A stretch of DNA of 64,000 nucleotides from Colias croceus (Eukaryota; Arthropoda; Insecta; Lepidoptera; Pieridae). The notes under the pieces were generated by a model. That model was given only the letters and a program-made list of their open reading frames with translations, had not been told where the DNA came from and ran no database searches. The position numbers and the translations under genes are program-made. Below are positions 23,948 through 36,555 of the stretch, in pieces. The stretch is from assembly GCF_905220415.1 (NCBI RefSeq), contig NC_059556.1:5344501-5408500 (forward strand), written 5' to 3'. The stretch's first letter is position 1, and each line of letters begins with the position of its first letter.

Positions 23948-26900
23948 TTATATTCGTGTATTTTCATTATTTACTTTAGAATTATTTAAAATGTCCAATG
24001 AACGTAAGTGATACACGTATGCAGAGAAAAATGTTTATTGCAATAAGTTAAAAGCATTTTACAAAGGTAGGTAATACGAATTTTACGAGCCAAGTTATTC
24101 ACTGTAGACCTTCGCGAAAATTTAACTTTTCTCCTGAGAGCTATGAGCGTGACACTTAAACCGCTCCACACTTTCGCGAGGAATTTAAATATAGAAAGAA
24201 ACATCGGTAGTTATATAAAATATTATTATAGAAATAAATAACTGAACGATTGAATAGTTCGTTATACTTTAAAAAATTGTAGATTATTCACTCATATTAT
24301 ATTAGTGCCAAAAACACTTTATAAAATAGTTTTAGGAGTAAAATATGTAATTATAACTAATAAATTAGATATACTTACGGTTTTTAAAGAATAATCATGA
24401 TTATTATTAATATTCAAAGAATAATTTGTATATAAGTTAATATAATTTCAATTTAATCGCTTACTGTTATTATAAGGTTAAACGTTTTTTTCCATAAGTA
24501 TTTGAAACAAGAAATTATAAATTCATTAATATTTAGTAAAATTGCGGATTTTTTATGTTATTGTAAATTTTGATTTACATTTGATAAAAATTTACCCACC
24601 AGACTGTATAATAAGCGATTAAAGTTCAATAGTACAATACAACCTGACAGATTTTTACTATGTTGTATTGACCTACCTTACATCAAAGATGATGTGTAAT
24701 TTGTAGTTTATTATATTATTTACTTAAAATCGCTCAATACGTGTCGTTTCGCAAATGAAAGAAAATTTCACATAAGAAGTAGAGAACTAGTCATTTATTT
24801 GTATAAAAATTGTACATTTATAAAAAAAATATAAATAACTTCGGAATGCACTGAACTTAAGCTGTTATAATAACTCCGTTGTAGGTAGTCTTTGTCAATT
24901 ATACTGTCCTTTTCTGAACAGTTATAATTATAACTTAAAACCATAATATAATTTATACAAATATAAATATTAAAATAATATGAGTCTTTTATTAATACTG
25001 CCCTTTCTATTCTATTAAGGCTTTATCGTACTACATAATATGTATAAATAATAAAAATAAAGGATTTGTTCTCGATTGGATTCAATTTTTCATTTATCTT
25101 GAGTCAGATATTTCACTTTGTGTTATCTTAATATCTTTATTTCCTTCTGTAACGTATTCGTTATATTTATTTTATTTTTGTACAATACTCAATGTAGACT
25201 GTTTACTAATTGAAGATATTGGTATCAAATATACTAAATAAATAAGCAATAATTATATACTCTCGTGAGAAGCGATCAAAGCCCGTTGAAGTGGCTGAGC
25301 TATCTCAGTAAGCCGGGAGTGCCCTCGACTGCTTTTTTAATACTCAAAGCTTTCCATACCTATTGTTCTTCATAGTGTGTGACTCGACAATCTAAAAAAT
25401 TCCAACTCAATAAATATTTCAAAGATATCCTTTATCAACTTGAGAGAGTGAGAGAGAGAGAGACTTGTTTTGACCCGGTTAATTTATGAGCTATATCAAC
25501 GTTTTTCTTAGGGAAAGTTCCTATTGAGAGAAAATTTAAAGCGAATTTTGAAATTTGTATTCCAAAGGATAAATAATAAAATATATATGTATGTATATAG
25601 CATAGAAAGATATATATAGTATATATTGTATAGTATAGCTAACAGAATAAAATTGCAGCGATTGGATTAGATACAATTTAGTGTAAACTATTGTTTACAG
25701 CATTTTTTATTTCAATAAACAATTTATTCTAAAATAACGTAAAAGTAAAGGATTTTCTCATTTTTAGCAAGTTGTTTAATTATACTTGTTCACAACAATG
25801 CACACCGAAATTTTTAATTATTAAAGTTTGCTTTAATTGTTTACTTGAGAGAAATGGTGACAATTTTTCCGACCTTCCTCTTTGACAATCACCCTGGCGC
25901 GTATATCAAAGAGAAGTAATTTTAAACTCCATGATTAAAAACGATGTTCATTTTGTATGAAGGGACTCGAATCGGTATTCCAGCTCCATTCAATTTTAAT
26001 CAAAATTGGCTTAATCTCTTAACCTGAAAATGTAATGCGTTAGTTTAATATTCATACTGATACAAAATGAGAAGTTGACATCAAACTAAATCTTCATATT
26101 TTTATAGTGTCTTCAGCCTTATGATAATAGATATCTACATTGACCATAAAAATATAATTATTCCATTTACAAAACGAGGCGAGATATTAAGTCCTCACAT
26201 AACTTAAAGCTCTTTAAAATATAAATTAAATTATCTTAGTTGTGATAAATTACTTAGTTCTCATTTCATATACTTTTGCAAGTATAAAATCTGTAGCGTT
26301 GTATCATAGCCTCAATGTGGATTGTATTATGAGAGGTATTTAATTATATAAAGAGGGAAGGAGATTTTGCTGCTATCGCAAGATTTTATAGAGTAAGTGA
26401 ACGCGGGAAATGTTGAGGATTTTAACAGATTCACTCACATACATTTTCGACGAACATTTATGCCAAAAGTAGAATTTAATTTAGTCCGTGGATTGAAATT
26501 TCAAGTTACTCTCGTAAATGAAGGTATAGTTTCGAAAACGGTATTTTGGCTAGTAGGTTCTATGTTAATACATATAAATAGCACACCTGTTTATTGCGAA
26601 ACGTAATGTTCAATATCGTTAAAAATAATATATGAGCATATTTATATTATAAAACGATGAAGTAATGGCAAACGATAAGAAAAACCATAATGATAACGAT
26701 GAGGAAAAAATGTAGAAGGTAAAAAATGACTGGATATCGAGGGTTTTTGGTGATTTGCAATTATTTATAATACTTTTGGGTGAAAAGTAACAGCTGGGTT
26801 ATAAACAAGCAACACTTATCACAAAGACATTTGTACGGTTTCCCTTTGCTATAAAATTGATATATATATAAAAAAATGGTCATCCAACAGTGCTTTTGGA

Positions 26901-27836
26901 AAATCTAATCTGTACAACAAATATATTCAAAAGCTGTTTTTCACAACTCTTTCCTTATAGGAAATGGGTTAAGTGTGCCTCAATTATTGATTGTTGAAGC
27001 CTATACGAGCTTTTTGTCCTCCACTATACCAGCGAAGACATTGAGTTTATAAATGCCCAAAATGTTATTATTGATTAAATTAATAAAGGGGTTTATAATG
27101 TATATGTTGTAAAGCTTTTGCGTTTTTAAACAAAAAAGACACTATTATTAAAAAACGAATCATGTTTTATTATCATCTTTGTAGAAGTAACACAAACGAG
27201 TAAAGTTTCATAATAAAATGCTATCTTATACATCAAAGGAAATTCAAATAACGTTTTATTAAAAGTCAATTATTTTTAGTAAAAGCTTTAGTAAATTAAT
27301 TTATTTTGGCGATAATTTATAACATAACAAGTTTTATTCAATTTTACAAACCTTCGTTTTAAAAGTAAATATACGCAGTAAAATTATAGACTTAGCAAAT
27401 ATAAATATTTGTAGAATTTAAAAGTCTAGGGATTGTTGTCGACTCTTTTATAGGTATACTAGTATCTAGCTGGTTGCTGAGAAAACTCAAAAGTAATTAA
27501 CAAGAGAATGGCGAACTCCCATAGGACTTTGGGCCTGATCGTTACACTGATGATTTATGTGGGGTTAAATAGATAAAAATAAACAGATTCTATAAATATA
27601 ACAATTAAGGATCTTTTCTATGGGATAGCAGAGATATTGAGCATGTAACGTCTCTAAAATTGAGGTTAGGTTTGCTCGAGTTCAATGAATAGCTTTGTTG
27701 ATTTCTAAGTAGAGGTAAGTTTATATATATTTTATGTAATGAATGTAATATTTGGTAGTCAACTGTTTCCAATTAGTTTTATTGTGCTGAAATAGTGTTA
27801 AAATGAATTAATCTTATTTTAATTCATTGTAACTAT
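23948..27836. other. AT-rich intergenic stretch
   Basis: Contains a short GA-rich tract at about 25441-25464 and AT microsatellite near 25579-25635. No coding sequence or named repeat was recognised. Confidence 0.4.
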
Positions 27837-28061
27837 ATCTATACTAATATTATAAAGCTGAAGAGTTTGTTTGTTTGTTTGTTTGTTTGTTTGTTTGTTT
27901 GTTTGTTTGAACGCGCTAATCTCGGGAACTACTGGTCCGATTTGAAACATTCTTTCGCTGTTATATAGCTCATTTATCGAGGAAGGTTATAGGCTATGTG
28001 TCATCACGCTACGACCAACAGGGGTGGAGCCACGGGGGTGAAACCGCGCGCAGCAGCTAGT
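27837..28061 (-). repeat. Short interspersed repeat, family 1, with expanded GTTT tract
   Basis: A reverse-oriented copy of the family at 2247. Its tail side holds about eleven GTTT repeats (27864-27909), an expansion absent from the other copies. It ends gcgcgcagcagctag. Confidence 0.85.
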
Positions 28062-28336
28062 TCATTATAAAAAGATAATTTATAACCAAATAATAAAAAT
28101 TATATAGTGAAGATTAAAAATACTCGTCATTGTTCTGATCTATTAAATACTTCTTATCGTAAAAAAAGTTGAAACGTAACTAATTAGAGGCTAAACCAGT
28201 GTATAACTTAACCCCTTAAAATGTACATATCCAAATGGACTCTATAGAAATGAGTATCAACATTTTATCCTTTTCAGTATATTATAGAATAGTTTGTACA
28301 TTATTGTATTTTTTGTAACGTAAAATGTATTTTTAG

Positions 28337-28560
28337 GCTGCGGCGAAGCGGGTGTTTGCTCACATCAACCCTACAATAAAACCGCTACAAGTTGTAGACA
28401 GGGTTTTGTGCCCCTCGGCGTCTGCAGATGAAACTGACTGATGTAATAATACCCTCGTAAACGAACTGATGCTGTGCGGTAATGGAATAGTCGTAAAAGA
28501 GCAAAAACTGTGCTTAGACGATAGACGAGTGTACGAACAGCTGTTGGGATTTATTTTTTA
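28337..28560 (+). pseudogene. Possible decayed Cys-rich exon
   Basis: After a plausible acceptor (gtatttttag) the frame reads GCGEAGVCSHQPYNKTATSC and goes on to GVCR, then meets TGA at about 28430. A shift of one base restores a protein-like frame: CNNTLVNELMLCGNGIVVKE, then QKLCLDDRRVYEQLLG. The regular cysteines and balanced composition look like an old secreted-protein exon with a stop and a frameshift. I do not recognise the family, and no partner exon was found nearby. Confidence 0.3.
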
Positions 28561-31526
28561 TTCTAGTAAAGTCTTCCGTTTGATCCCATTATTTTAATTA
28601 ATTCATCTATCTTTATTCTTAGAGAAAGTTAAAAAATTGACCTCAAAAAAAGTGCCAGAAACGTAACTAACCGGACTTATATTGTGTATTTTTATTATAT
28701 AGGTATGTAGGTATATACTTATTTATACAGAAAACAATGTCTACAAAGCAATAATTTGAGAGTAAATGTAACTTATGTAAGGTGACACAACATTGTCTAC
28801 GAAGCAATAATTTGCGAAGAAATGTTAGTAATGTAAGGTATAAGACATTATTTTTAACTTAGTTTAATATTTGAAACCCTAAAAATATATGTTATTTATG
28901 CGGGTTTTACCAACCCTAAAACGGAAGGTTGTAAAACTAAGCACTGAAAGGGGTTTATTATCTTACAAATGAGCTCTCATCACATACATCCGGACATAAC
29001 TATCCGCGGTTTTACATTTTCTGTCTGTGCTTTATTACTTCGTAATGGACAACGTGTTGGTTAATGTTTACCTTTACTCAAATATATGTTCTCATATGTA
29101 ACTTTTTAAATGAAAATTGATACGTGCGCCATGCATTTTTAACGTAATTTAAGTATGAATTTAAATGAGTGTAGTCTAACTAGATGAGCTTACAAAAATC
29201 TAAATAGTTTTCAATTTATTTTCACATTGAACACATCACCACTGTTTCAATTGGTGAGGAAAACACCGCTGCGATAGCAGCTGCTCTCTTGAGTTTATCG
29301 GAATTGGAATTTTCTTATTGCATTTTTTAATTGTATCAGGGAAGGTGTATTCCAGCTGACTTAGTATTAAATTAGCAGATTGTTTGTGTATTTATAAGCT
29401 GCGTATCTGTCTACGCCTGAAGGTACACTTGACTTGAATAATAGTGTCGTTTAATTGAGCATTTGACTGTAATAACGGGCCAATTACTAAAACTGCTTTA
29501 GATTTCAGCTTATTAGAATTCAGAAGTAACAGATACGTAAAGGAGCCATAAAACCCATAAAAGCGCATTATTATATGATTATTTTTGTTTGATTTATATA
29601 TAGGCTATCATTAATCTATTAAGAACAAACAAAATAAAATAGAGAATGTTTTTCTTTGAAATGACGCTTTAAATACTGCACCCTTAATAATTTTGATGCT
29701 GTTGACCTACAAATCGGTGTCCACTAGCCTTTCGCTGCCAACAATGTTTATATAACTATATTGAAATGTAAGTTTTTTTATTTTCTCTTGGAATTTACTA
29801 CGAAGACATAAGTAGAGAATTTACGATAATTTTACTTTCCTTCAGATTCAGATCTATCGAAAGATTATGAATCCTATAATCAGCAAAAGTTGCATATTGG
29901 ATTTGTCCCTGATTGTCATTCCTAAATCCTAATTAACGTGTTTTACTCACTATCCTTCGACCACGGTTAAACTTTCTTTTCGTGAGGATTAAGTATTTAA
30001 AAACAAGGTTTTTAAATATCTCTGTGTGTCCTAGAAATGGTAGAACTGCGGATCAAGTGAACTAATAATGTTGAAAATTGTGTAATGAAATTTCTTTCTT
30101 CACGTTTTCTTAATTGACCTACTTTATAAAGTTACAGGAATGAACATCGGTGGTCTTCATGACGTTGATGCATTTTTATAATGTGCTATATTTTTCTCGT
30201 TGCATTAATACATTCATAACATAGAAAAATAAATAACAGTCTGCATTTTATTTATTTCATTTACATTTGTGAATTTCCGTTTTAATGTCAAAGTTCACCC
30301 CATTTCATTTTTATATTTTACTCCATATTTTAAAACATCACATATACCTTAGAATACACATTATAAACTAGAATTTAGTTCAAGTAAGTTATCACGCTAT
30401 TTTCATAAATATAAAGTCTTTAAGTAGTTTAAAAAACCTGAATAAACCTTTAATTACAGTTTTATGAAATTGAGATATATTATGACAGTCTCTCAAGCGG
30501 TCCCTTTTACGCGCCTTTCAAACCGTTATTCATCGCTTCAAAAACACGAAATTAAATTCGCCTCTCTTTGAAAAGAGGCTATATCTTTCTATCATTAAAA
30601 TTTAAAACATTTTAAACCGAACGGTTAAAAATGTAAGCGCACAAAGGCTTTAAAATGGGTCAAGTTAACTTTCATAACCGAGACAAATGTTTCATAAAGA
30701 ACTCGGAGAATTCTCTACTCAAGGGACGGTTCGCCAGATTGTGGGGTTGGTAGCGGTCAACTGCGCTAAAACTTTAGCTCGCATACCGACGGTTTTCGAT
30801 CAAAAATAAGTGTTCCTATCGTGACATGCACGAACTTTGTTTTATTCAAAAATAGCAAACATATTTTTAAATCGGTACTGGTTAATAAAAGGGCCAAAAA
30901 GATATCAAGGAATTTATCTGTTGAGATATATATCTCAGTAGTCTATAGTATACGATTTATTTCTAGAGATCTTCGTTTTATAATTTATTTCTATTCTAAG
31001 TTCTAAAGGCGTTTTATCAAAGTATAACTATACAATTACATAGTTATTCTGCAGGGAACGGATGTCTGGCCATTTATCCATCATAATACCCTAATGTCTT
31101 CACAAAAGAGGCCAAGGCTCTAACATAAAGGAATTGTATTTAAGAGGGTTATTTATTGTCTTGGGTAGGTATAATTTAATTCGAAATAGTATTATTGTTG
31201 TTTTGTATCTTTTGGAATTTATCGTACTGTAATAATAAGTACTATTATTGTAATTTCTTAATTAAAATCCAAAATATAATAGTAGAGCAAAAACAACTTT
31301 GTGGTAAGTACGTAATATTAATATTATGATGTACGTTTATAATATGAATAAGCATTTTTGTGTGTGATAAAAAGAAATGAAATGAAAAAATACTTTTTTA
31401 TAGATACTTTATGGATTTTTAAGTCTCAGACAGAAAATTGAATTGGTAAAATCTACTTTGACGACATAAAAAGGAGAAGCCACTGAACGTACAAGACATA
31501 TTCCTTATCTGTATTCCATAATAATG
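28561..31526. other. AT-rich intergenic stretch
   Basis: No gene or clear repeat was recognised. A short hairpin (cctctctttgaaaagagg, near 30561) was seen. Confidence 0.4.
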
Positions 31527-31996
31527 GCCACGGTCAAGAAGCTTAGGTATATCCAAGAAGCTTATATCTTATACACTGGAGATTTCGGTATGAACATTGA
31601 CGTGTAACAAGAAAATATTGCCCAGTTCATGTTTTTTATCACTTTCACACCTAACTTGGTATTGCCACTGTTAATACGAAGTTTTCCCAAGGCTACTATG
31701 TATGCTGTAATATTCTGTACAAAAGGTTAGTTTTTGTACATGAGTTTGTTGATAAATTGCCAAAAACGTCATTCAGAAGCATTGTTGGATGAGACAATTA
31801 TTATTTATGCTAAATAAAATAAGTATCTGAACCAATTATTAAAAAGCGATACTCCCTGCTTATGGGTAGTCACCATAATAAAATTGTAGCAACTCTCACT
31901 TTGTCAATATGGCATGTGTGTCAAAAAAAATGCGTCGATTCGAATATTTAAGTTAATATTGTTGCTTATTTAATGAATATTTTCCGAATATAAAGA

Positions 31997-32509
31997 ATGC
32001 AATGTATTGTGCAAAATTACAGAAGTGTTTGGACACCAAATTCTGGCATAGAATTTCACAGGCAAGTGTATATTTACGTTATTTACAATATTCCTCAATA
32101 CTCCAGCATTGACCTGTTTAGAACATTTCAATGGCAAAAATTGTCTAATTAAGCATCATTTTAGTAAGCAGTCATGTTAAATTTGTTATTTCCCCAATAC
32201 TTTATCATTTTTCAACAAGTTTTCAATAAACAAATTTAACAAGTAAGGTAACCATGATGACGAGTTTTTATGGATAGCGAGGAGAATATATTGTAATAAC
32301 AATATTATGATGAAAATTTAGAACACCATTTAAAAGATTGTTACTAGTAATGAAACAACACACGACATCGGTATTGCACTCACATGTAGTTATAAGATTG
32401 TTCGTTTTTACATTGAAATTTATACTTTTTTAACTTACCTTATATTTTTTGTTTTACGTATTTCAGCTTTCCAAAAAGTAAAATAAAAAGAAATATATGT
32501 GCCCATCAA
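31997..32509 (+). pseudogene. THAP-domain gene start with a lost zinc ligand (copy B)
   Basis: This is the same two-exon piece as in copy A: exon 1 31997-32061, GC-AG intron, then FPKSKIKR-type exon 2. The codon at 32018-32020 is TAC, giving tyrosine where copies A and D have the second cysteine of the C-x4-C pair, so this finger could not bind zinc normally. Confidence 0.6.
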
Positions 32510-33042
32510 GATTATCAGTCAATTAAGGAAAGCTGGCATGTTCACAGTACTCACACTTATGCAATTTCACTTACAGTATGTTCAAAAATAAATGCGACTC
32601 TAGTTTCATTTTAGACTTGAATTGTAAAATGGATGCGTTGTAGATAAATATATTATGCAAATATAATTATGAAAGCTCTCATAATTTACCTGTAAAATTA
32701 TACTTTAAAAGTAAATCAATTGATGAAGTTAATTATTTATTCTAATAATAATCAATTGGATAAAAGTATTAATAATCATTCAATTATCAAATAATAATTA
32801 AATTTCAGGTCATAAAAACAATACAAATAACACGTGCGCTCACTCCCAACACACGGATGGTTGTTTTGATAATGATTTAAATAACGGACGTCTTCTGCAG
32901 TTGCGGAGCAGTCTTGTCCTGACTTTAGTCGAGTAAAGATATCTAAGAAATATTATATTTGTAGTAAGTACGTAATACCTACCAATACGCGCTAACAAAT
33001 ATGTGTTACATGTTTATTGTATAATTTTCACACTATTGGTTT

Positions 33043-33172
33043 TAAACTCAAACTCAAACATTTATACAATTAGACTTCTTCTAGAAGCACTTTTGAATCG
33101 TCTTAGCAGTTTAACAGTTTTAACATATTACCACCAATTCAGAGAGCAGTATCTATAGAGAAGAAGAAGAAT
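33043..33172 (-). repeat. 5'-truncated non-LTR retrotransposon end
   Basis: In reverse, this matches the 3' untranslated end of the LINE at 33948-35964: 'gacgattcaaaagtgcttct', 'gtctaattgtataaatgttt', then the TTTGAG tail. It is a short dead copy of the same family in the opposite direction. Confidence 0.75.
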
Positions 33173-33189
33173 CTATTTAATCATACCTA

Positions 33190-33624
33190 ATCGTAATCTT
33201 CTACTTCACTGAAACTTTCATCGCTCGAAGAACTCGCCGTCAGTAAATGAGTCAGTGTAATTATCTACTTTTGGTTCTAATTGAATATATTTTTCCTCAT
33301 GTTCTCGCGTCTTTCTCCAAACGTCACTAAACATATCCAGACTAATATGGCATTTGCTTCCTTTCTAAATAATTCTTCCACAGTTTTCAAGTTAAAGTTC
33401 ACATTTTGTGATGCTACTTTCCCTTTAATTATGCCCCATAGTAACTCTATTGGGTTGAGGTCTGGATGGTATGGTGGAAGGCGCAATACACTATGTCCAT
33501 GATCTTTGAGGATTGCATCAAGTAAAAATTGTGTATAGTTTGGCTTATTTTTTTTAATAATGTGATAACTCTGATTATTAATTAGTAATTTGATTTTTGA
33601 AAAAAAAATGCCGATTTTAGTCAA
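33190..33624 (-). pseudogene. Tc1/IS630-type transposase, C-terminal remnant
   Basis: The frame 33624-33277 encodes LRLPPYHPDLNPIELLWG, the strongly conserved block around the last acidic residue of the DDE triad (Glu at about residue 60 of the fragment), followed by VASQNVNF and VEELF blocks common in insect copies. After A-N-A-I the frame breaks. The sequence continues in another frame as SLDMFSDVW and TREHEEKYIQLEP, and then an acidic tail near 33190. At least two frameshifts and the missing amino half show that it is dead. Confidence 0.8.
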
Positions 33625-33947
33625 AATTTATATTTTTCTAACAAGATCCTTATCATCCAAATTTCCACCTTGGTGAGAAAAATTGACATTTCTAATGAAA
33701 ATGAACAAAAAATTAAATGATTTTATTAAATACTGTAAAATAGTCTATAATTCTTCCATTTACTGTATCACAAAATTCTTCATAGATTTTTAGATATTCG
33801 TACTACACCAATTACATCACCCTGTATTTATAAACAATTGCAAAATATGACACATACATAGGCCGGGAGATACTGACACAAAATTTCGGGTCATTTGTAA
33901 CAGAATGGCGGTTCTACAGAGGTCTTGTTACGCAATGACTAAAAGAA

Positions 33948-35964
33948 TACCATAAAACAATAAATAATATCAAGTAATACCATAAAACTTGTAAATAATG
34001 GCATGGTTATTGACAAAAATGCTGATGTTGCGCTTGCTTTTGAAGATTTCTTTAGTAGTGTCCCTGCTAGCATTACTAATAATTTAAATTCGTCTTCAAT
34101 ACTTGCAGAGACCTTTTTGAGGGACCATGTTGCGGGGTGCAGTACATTATTTGAATTGCGTCACGTAACTGCTAATGATATTGTTACAGCATTTAAGACA
34201 CTTAATTTAAAAAATACTTGTGATCTTTGGGGAATGTCCGTAAATTTAGTTAATAATATAATAGAAAATATTGCAAACAATTTAGCTTTCATATTTAATA
34301 GGTGTTGTGACTATGGTACATTTCCTAATTTACTAAAGCTTAGTAAAGTTATACCTCTATTTAAAAAAGGTGATCAAGAAGACTGTAACAACTATAGACC
34401 TATCTCGATTTTACCAACATTAAGTAAAGTTTTCGAAAAGTTAATATTAAACCAATTGACTAGTCACTTTGCTTCTAATAATTTGCTGCACACCAAACAG
34501 TTTGGTTTCACAAAGGGGCGCTCAACCACAGATGCTGGAGTTGCACTACTAACACATATATATAAGGCATGGGAAAACTCAAAAAATGCTTTGGGGATAT
34601 TTTGTGACCTCTCCAAGGCATTTGACTGCGTTGAACATTGTACTTTATTGCGCAAACTTAATCACTATGGGATTAAAGGACAAGCTCAGAACCTCATAGC
34701 CTCATACCTTCATGATAGGATACAAACTGTAGTTGTTAATGGAGAACGTTCTAGCGGTGCGTCAATTAACCTTGGTGTTCCACAAGGATCTATTTTAGGA
34801 CCCTTCTTGTTCTTGGTATATATCAATGATCTACCTTATTATTTACAGGATAGGTGTGAAATAGTTCTGTTTGCAGATGATACCTCATTAATATTCAATG
34901 TGGATAGGCATGACCCAAATGTTGACGAAGTGAACAGTACTCTTTTACACATATCCGACTGGTTTACTGCTAATAATTTATTATTAAATGCCAAAAAAAC
35001 AACTTGTGTTGAATTTTTACTACCTAACGTTAAAAAGTTGAGCAGAAATATTACCTTGAACGGGGAGGTATTACACCCTACAGAATCGACTGTATTTCTT
35101 GGGTTAACATTGGACGAGAAACTACAGTGGGGAGCCCATGTCAACACCGCTGCAGGTAAGCTCAGTTCAGCAGCATATGCAGTCCGAAAGGTAAGGCATC
35201 TCACCGATGAAGATACAGCTAGATTGGTATATTTCAGCTACTTTCATAGTATTATGTCCTATGGAATTCTACTATGGGGCAGGGCAGCAGATATAGAAAC
35301 TATATTTATCTTACAGAAAAGAGCCATTCGCTCTATATATAATTTACGTGCTCGGGACTCACTAAGAGATCTCTTTAAGAATACTGGTATACTTACTCTA
35401 CCATCACAGTATATATTTAATAATATTTTGCATGTACACAAAAACGCCGACTTACACACAAGAGTAGGAGATAGACACTGTTATGGCACAAGGAACAGAA
35501 ATAGAATTGAAATGCCAATTTTCCGATTAGCTAAAGTTAAAAATTCATTTATGGGTCAAGGTATACGCTTTTACAATAGAATTCCTCATAATATTAGAGA
35601 GTTTAGTAGTTCTAAATTTAAAACTTATATAAAAAATGTACTAGTTCAGAGAGCGTACTACAGTATTCAGGAATATATGGACGATAAAAACCCATGGAGG
35701 GTTGTCGCGTAAAAACCACAGGACAGTTCTTTGTATATTATGATATATTATGTATTTAGATATAATTTACATATTATGTAATATCGACATGATTTTAAAA
35801 GAGCAACTATGGAGTTTCTTGCCGATTCTTCTCCATAGATCACTGCTTTCCGAATCGGTGGTAAATGTTAAAATAATTATGTAATGACGATTCGAAAGTG
35901 CTACTAAATAGTAGTCTAATTGAATAAATGAATGTTTGAGTTTGAGTTTGAGTTTGAGTTTGAG
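33948..35964 (+). mobile_element. 5'-truncated non-LTR retrotransposon (LINE), innermost layer
   Basis: The LINE consists of a reverse-transcriptase frame, a 3' untranslated region and a terminal TTTGAG repeat (35937-35964). Such short-repeat tails are typical of CR1-like clades rather than poly(A)-tailed LINEs; the exact clade is uncertain. The endonuclease half of ORF2 and all of ORF1 are missing. Its left border has the words 'ataccataaaac' twice, 30 bases apart, perhaps from 5' end-joining. Any target duplication is no more than AGAA. Confidence 0.85.
34003..35712 (+). CDS. LINE ORF2 fragment: intact reverse transcriptase domain
   Basis: 569 codons without interruption. The reverse transcriptase blocks appear in order: IPLFKKGDQEDCNNYRPISI (117-136), FGFTKGRST (168-175), the motif A stretch CDLSKAFD with the catalytic Asp at 202, motif B GVPQGSILGP (258-267), and motif C FADD (290-293, phenylalanine in place of the usual tyrosine). 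A thumb-like region FLGLTLDEKLQWG and a carboxy-terminal domain follow. The endonuclease is absent, so the copy cannot jump by the normal route. The frame is open for a few codons before the ATG, back to a TAA near 33970, so the ATG is only the first in-frame Met, not the element's own start. The undamaged frame suggests a young insertion. Confidence 0.9.
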   Translation: MVIDKNADVALAFEDFFSSVPASITNNLNSSSILAETFLRDHVAGCSTLFELRHVTANDIVTAFKTLNLKNTCDLWGMSVNLVNNIIENIANNLAFIFNRCCDYGTFPNLLKLSKVIPLFKKGDQEDCNNYRPISILPTLSKVFEKLILNQLTSHFASNNLLHTKQFGFTKGRSTTDAGVALLTHIYKAWENSKNALGIFCDLSKAFDCVEHCTLLRKLNHYGIKGQAQNLIASYLHDRIQTVVVNGERSSGASINLGVPQGSILGPFLFLVYINDLPYYLQDRCEIVLFADDTSLIFNVDRHDPNVDEVNSTLLHISDWFTANNLLLNAKKTTCVEFLLPNVKKLSRNITLNGEVLHPTESTVFLGLTLDEKLQWGAHVNTAAGKLSSAAYAVRKVRHLTDEDTARLVYFSYFHSIMSYGILLWGRAADIETIFILQKRAIRSIYNLRARDSLRDLFKNTGILTLPSQYIFNNILHVHKNADLHTRVGDRHCYGTRNRNRIEMPIFRLAKVKNSFMGQGIRFYNRIPHNIREFSSSKFKTYIKNVLVQRAYYSIQEYMDDKNPWRVVA

Positions 35965-36276
35965 AAAAATGATGGTCAGAACGCTGGTACCGGCGGACTA
36001 GTCGCGTGGGCGTTAGTCGAACTCGTCGTATAAATAGCGAAAGTCAAACGATTTGTAACACAAAAATTTTAGAATTTACCGATAGCCCATAAAAAAGATG
36101 TAGTCCGCCGGTACCAGCGTTCTGACCATCATTTTTCTTTTTGTCATTGCGTACTAAGACCCTTCTAGACCGCCATCCTGTTACAAATGACCCGAAATTT
36201 TGTGTCAGTATCTCCCGGCCTAACATGTGCAAAGTGTAAATGTGTTGACGTTCCAGCTCTTCTTAATATATCTATA

Positions 36277-36555
36277 CTGAGGATTACGACCCAGAAAAAA
36301 ATACCTTTTGAAAAATAAACTTTGTAAAGTTAGCTGAAATTTGTGCAAGGCCGCTATAAACAGTTTTTCTTTGATGATTTTGGATTGAAATTGACCCGTC
36401 GAAGCAACGCGTTTAAAAAGAAGATCTGAGTAGCTTACAATTTGGTAAACAGCATCTGATGCAAAACACAACTTTCCTCTATTTACAAAGGATGTTAATG
36501 CTATATATCGGTTCATATCCAAGCTTTGTAGCCAAAAGTTATTTAAAACTATCAT
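36277..36555 (-). pseudogene. P-type transposase tail fragment (copy C half)
   Basis: The same piece as in copy A, with WLQSLDMNRYIALTSFVNRG and LCFASDAVYQIV. The open frame runs past the junction into the Tc1-like element down to 36220, so its last residues are foreign. Confidence 0.5.

Larger units (their letters stand above)
33859..36222. mobile_element. Fold-back MITE, fourth layer, split by a LINE
   Basis: The element 33861-36220 begins GGCCGGGAGATACTGACAC and ends with its inverse, between TA duplications (33859-33860, 36221-36222). Each arm is about 120 bp. The right arm is whole (36100-36220). The left arm is cut after cgcaatgactaaaagaa (33947) and resumes at 35965 with aaaatgatggtcagaacgc. 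Without the LINE the MITE would be about 343 bp. Confidence 0.85.
32513..36276 (-). mobile_element. Tc1/IS630-like element, third layer
   Basis: The insert 32515-36274 lies between duplicated TA dinucleotides (32513-32514, 36275-36276). Its ends are imperfect inverted repeats over about 45 bp (TCAGTCAATTAAGGAAAGC against TAGATATATTAAGAAGAGC). Without the MITE and LINE inside it, the element is about 1.4 kb, the normal size for the group. It contains a decayed transposase on the minus strand. Confidence 0.72.

Noticed and set aside
36044..36232. A 62-codon minus-strand frame
   Set aside because: It lies entirely in the fold-back MITE arm.
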